From assembly GCA_029747585.1 (NCBI GenBank), contig JAPEVF010000739.1, positions 1 through 22,355 on the forward strand: 22,355 nt of DNA, in the 5' to 3' direction. This document shows, in pieces, positions 20,045 through 22,355 of the stretch. The first letter of the stretch is position 1; every line of letters begins with the position of its first letter. The position numbers were made by a program, and so were the translations under genes. Below the pieces are notes generated by a model. That model saw nothing but the letters and a program-made list of their open reading frames with translations, was not told the DNA's origin and did no database searches. The stretch comes from Pleurotus djamor. Taxonomy: Eukaryota > Basidiomycota > Agaricomycetes > Agaricales > Pleurotaceae.

Positions 20045-22355
20045 ATGGGTATCGGTAGACTGGCTGTCCATACTCACCTTCGTCTCCCTCAAGAAGTTGT
20101 CGACATGATCATAGACTTCCTTGATGCTCGGGCTGACTGGAAGCATTGCGCGCGAGTCTGCTGGTCATGGGTCCATGCCAGCCAACTCCACCTCTTTCGC
20201 AATATCAGCGTCAGTCTCACTGTTCTCTATGGAGAAGAGGAACCTCCCGTATCTCGTCTCAAAAGCGTCCTTGACCGAGCACCGCATCTTGCTAAACATG
20301 TGCGGGAACTCGAGATCGTACGTGACTTCGGGCAATGCTTCAACATTCGAATGCAAGAGCAACTCCTTTCGCTCTTGATCCCATTATTCCCTCGCATTCA
20401 CAGTTTCTCCCTCAAATCTGTGGATTGTGACCAAGAGTTCGGTATTGATGCGTCGTTACTGGCGGCTATCCGGGGTATTCTCCAGTCGCAGCATATCAAA
20501 TCCATCACTTTGTATGGGTGGGAATTCAGCGACAATGCGCATTTCGTCTCGCTCATGGGCGACAAACTCAATTCCCTTACTACATTCAAAATTGATTCGA
20601 CTGGTATCGACTACCGCGCGCCACCATCGAACCACTCGGTCCCGAAAGATGGACCGCCTGCAACCTTGGAGATCCTCAGCATATCCTGCTCGATGAAATG
20701 GATAGATGATTGGTTCGCGTCATTGAAACACCCGGTGATTGTCAAGAAATTAATTCTGGATGGCTGGGGAGCAGGCAGTCTCCTAATAACGAGATTTGGA
20801 AAGAACTTGGAAGAGCTCAGCCTCCTCATGGAAGACGGTGTGTCGGCTATGCATTCCCTTTGCACTCTTCCTCAAAAATGATAGACTATGGCCCCCCGAT
20901 TGACTTTCATCATATGAAACGATTGTCCAAGCTTGTGTCAACTTCCAGCATCGATGAATTGGTGGAACTTCACACAATACCCGAAGACAATCAGCTGGAA
21001 GATTTGGAGCTGGTCCACACCTGGTATTGGGAAATCTCATTCGCTGCATCAGCATTCAATCAATTGGATGAGCTTCTTGCATCGAAACATTTTTCTCGCC
21101 TCAAGACTGTGACAATGGTAGCCGATCGATCTTCGCTTTCGTTGGAGGAGTTCAAGCTACTCCGCAAGACCATGCGACGAGTAGTAAGGAATGGGTTGCT
21201 GCGCCTACGTTTTAGTCCAACGGGGGAGACCCTTGACTCATTGCAAATTCAAGACCAAGCTTCCCGTCGAGAAATTTATCTTCCTTCTGATTTCCCATGG
21301 TTTCTTGAAGCTATCCAAGTTCAAGACGAGGCGGTACAGGAGGAAGAAGACGTGGTAGAGGAGGAAGAAGAGACCGAGCTCGTGCCCCCTATGCCTCAAC
21401 CGTTCGCAACTTGGCCGTGGCCGATACCTGCACAGGTCAGCTCTCAAACACTGACACAGTGCTACACTTCAGGCTGATTTCCTTTACGTTAGAGCCAGTA
21501 CCAGTATGCCACCAATCTCCCAATGTCTGGATCACCGTCCGTGACGTCTATGGAAGGGAATCCAACAAGTGCGGGCTTTGACAAATTGTCCCCGACAGAC
21601 TTTGATGCTTGGTTCAAAAGTCTTGATCCCAATCCTGTAATTACGCTCGCAAGTACGGATCCTTCAGCACCCATTCATCACTGCGACACCCTCACCCTAC
21701 CTCAGTCACATCCTGGTCAATGCCCTGAAACTGGTTCCATCGGGTCCTCTGATAATCAGTGTTGGTCGCAAGGTTCTCGGTTGTTGCCTTCGCCCACTCA
21801 ATCAGACCTCATCAAGCGTGGGCTCACCGACTCGTTTACACAACCCACAGGGAACCATCCACCATTGACACCGCAATCATATTTACATCTGCCTTCAACG
21901 TCGTCGTTCATTCAAAATGATGTGTCGACATATTTACGGGCTGTTCTGGACGTTTCAAATAACAACGAAAATGCCCAGTCCGCTTCACCATGCTTGACGC
22001 CTCTTCCCAATCTTGGATCATCTGTCTATTCGTATTTTCCTTATCCAAATACAGCTTCGAGCTCCAAACTTCCTGAAACCCAGGCGACTATTTCTTACCC
22101 TTCGGTTGATTCCAGCTATTCTCATACCTATCCTGTTTCTTCGGCCTCGGATACTACTTGGTCCTTTTATTCCGATGGTATCGAATACGGCAACTCTGCA
22201 ACAAACCTTGCCTCAAATCTGGAGTACTCAAACACTAGTGGTCGCGCTACAAACCCGCCTGCGAGCCACGAAACATATTCCACCCCCATACCTCATCCTC
22301 AGATACTACACGATTCTCCCCCCGGTCTGCCACCGCAACCGCAGTTTCCATCCAT
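20045..22355 (+). CDS. F-box protein with acidic linker and disordered tail, tandem copy 2 (partial, runs off the window)
   Basis: Three exons: 20045-20837, 20885-21435 and 21493 to the window end. The last is open to base 22355, giving at least 735 aa. Intron 1 (47 nt, GTGTGT...ATAG) is phase 1 at the family position; intron 2 (57 nt, GTCAGC...GTTAG) is phase 0. The F-box spans about residues 12-55 (LRLPQEVVDMIIDFLDAR, ARVCWSWVHASQLHLF). LRR-like segments follow, then I.DQASRREIYLPSDFPWFL (about 387-405) and a Glu-rich linker near 412-430. Exon 3 encodes a Ser/Thr/Pro/Tyr/Asn-rich tail ending PPQPQFPS, like IPQPQFQS near the end of copy 1. Without exon 3 the protein would stop after about 460 residues. 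I chose the ATG at 20045 (context CACCATGGG) because it matches copy 1; an in-frame ATG at 19865 would add 60 unrelated residues. Confidence 0.82.

Overview
The window looks like a piece of a nuclear genome from a basidiomycete fungus, most likely an Agaricomycete. The genes are rich in introns, and the introns I can place are about 38-78 nt long with GT...AG ends. The families are typical mushroom-forming-fungus families: fungal rhodopsin-like seven-helix membrane proteins and expanded F-box proteins. They sit next to one highly conserved eukaryotic housekeeping gene. There are no rRNA, tRNA or CRISPR features, and I found no tRNA after looking for T-arm-like sequences. Three single-base ambiguities (positions 34, 1325, 5957) show it is a draft assembly.

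Layout. (1) 333-3397, minus: a complete 11-exon gene for the dynamin-related GTPase Dnm1 (825 aa), which drives mitochondrial and peroxisomal fission. (2) 3825-7864: three copies of one F-box protein family. There is an intact minus-strand copy (3825-4661), an intact plus-strand copy (7037-7864) and, between them, a decayed minus-strand copy (5080-6942). The decayed copy is split by a 1,260-bp DNA element (5527-6786) with 37-bp terminal inverted repeats. (3) 8482-9754, plus: an F-box protein with an LRR-like C-terminal region, 405 aa, one intron. (4) 9929-11140 and 12484-14022, both minus: two paralogous seven-helix membrane proteins (301 and 408 aa) whose first five exons have identical lengths. 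(5) 14023-16072: about 2 kb without a convincing gene, perhaps holding a relic of a third membrane-protein copy. (6) 16073-18925 and 20045-beyond the end, both plus: tandem F-box proteins. Each joins an F-box/LRR-like half (about 405 residues) to an acidic linker and a long Ser/Gln/Tyr/Pro/Thr-rich tail. The second runs off the window through a third exon that stays open to the last base.

How it fits together. Apart from DNM1, the window is an accessory region of lineage-expanded families. It shows tandem and inverted duplication, gene decay, transposon insertion and C-terminal domain divergence side by side. F-box proteins are usually substrate receptors of SCF (Skp1-Cullin-F-box) ubiquitin ligases, so five F-box loci within 22 kb suggest rapid birth and death of degradation adaptors. 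The most interesting candidates are the tandem F-box/disordered-tail proteins and the TIR element inside the F-box pseudogene. That element may also carry a captured host-gene 5' end.
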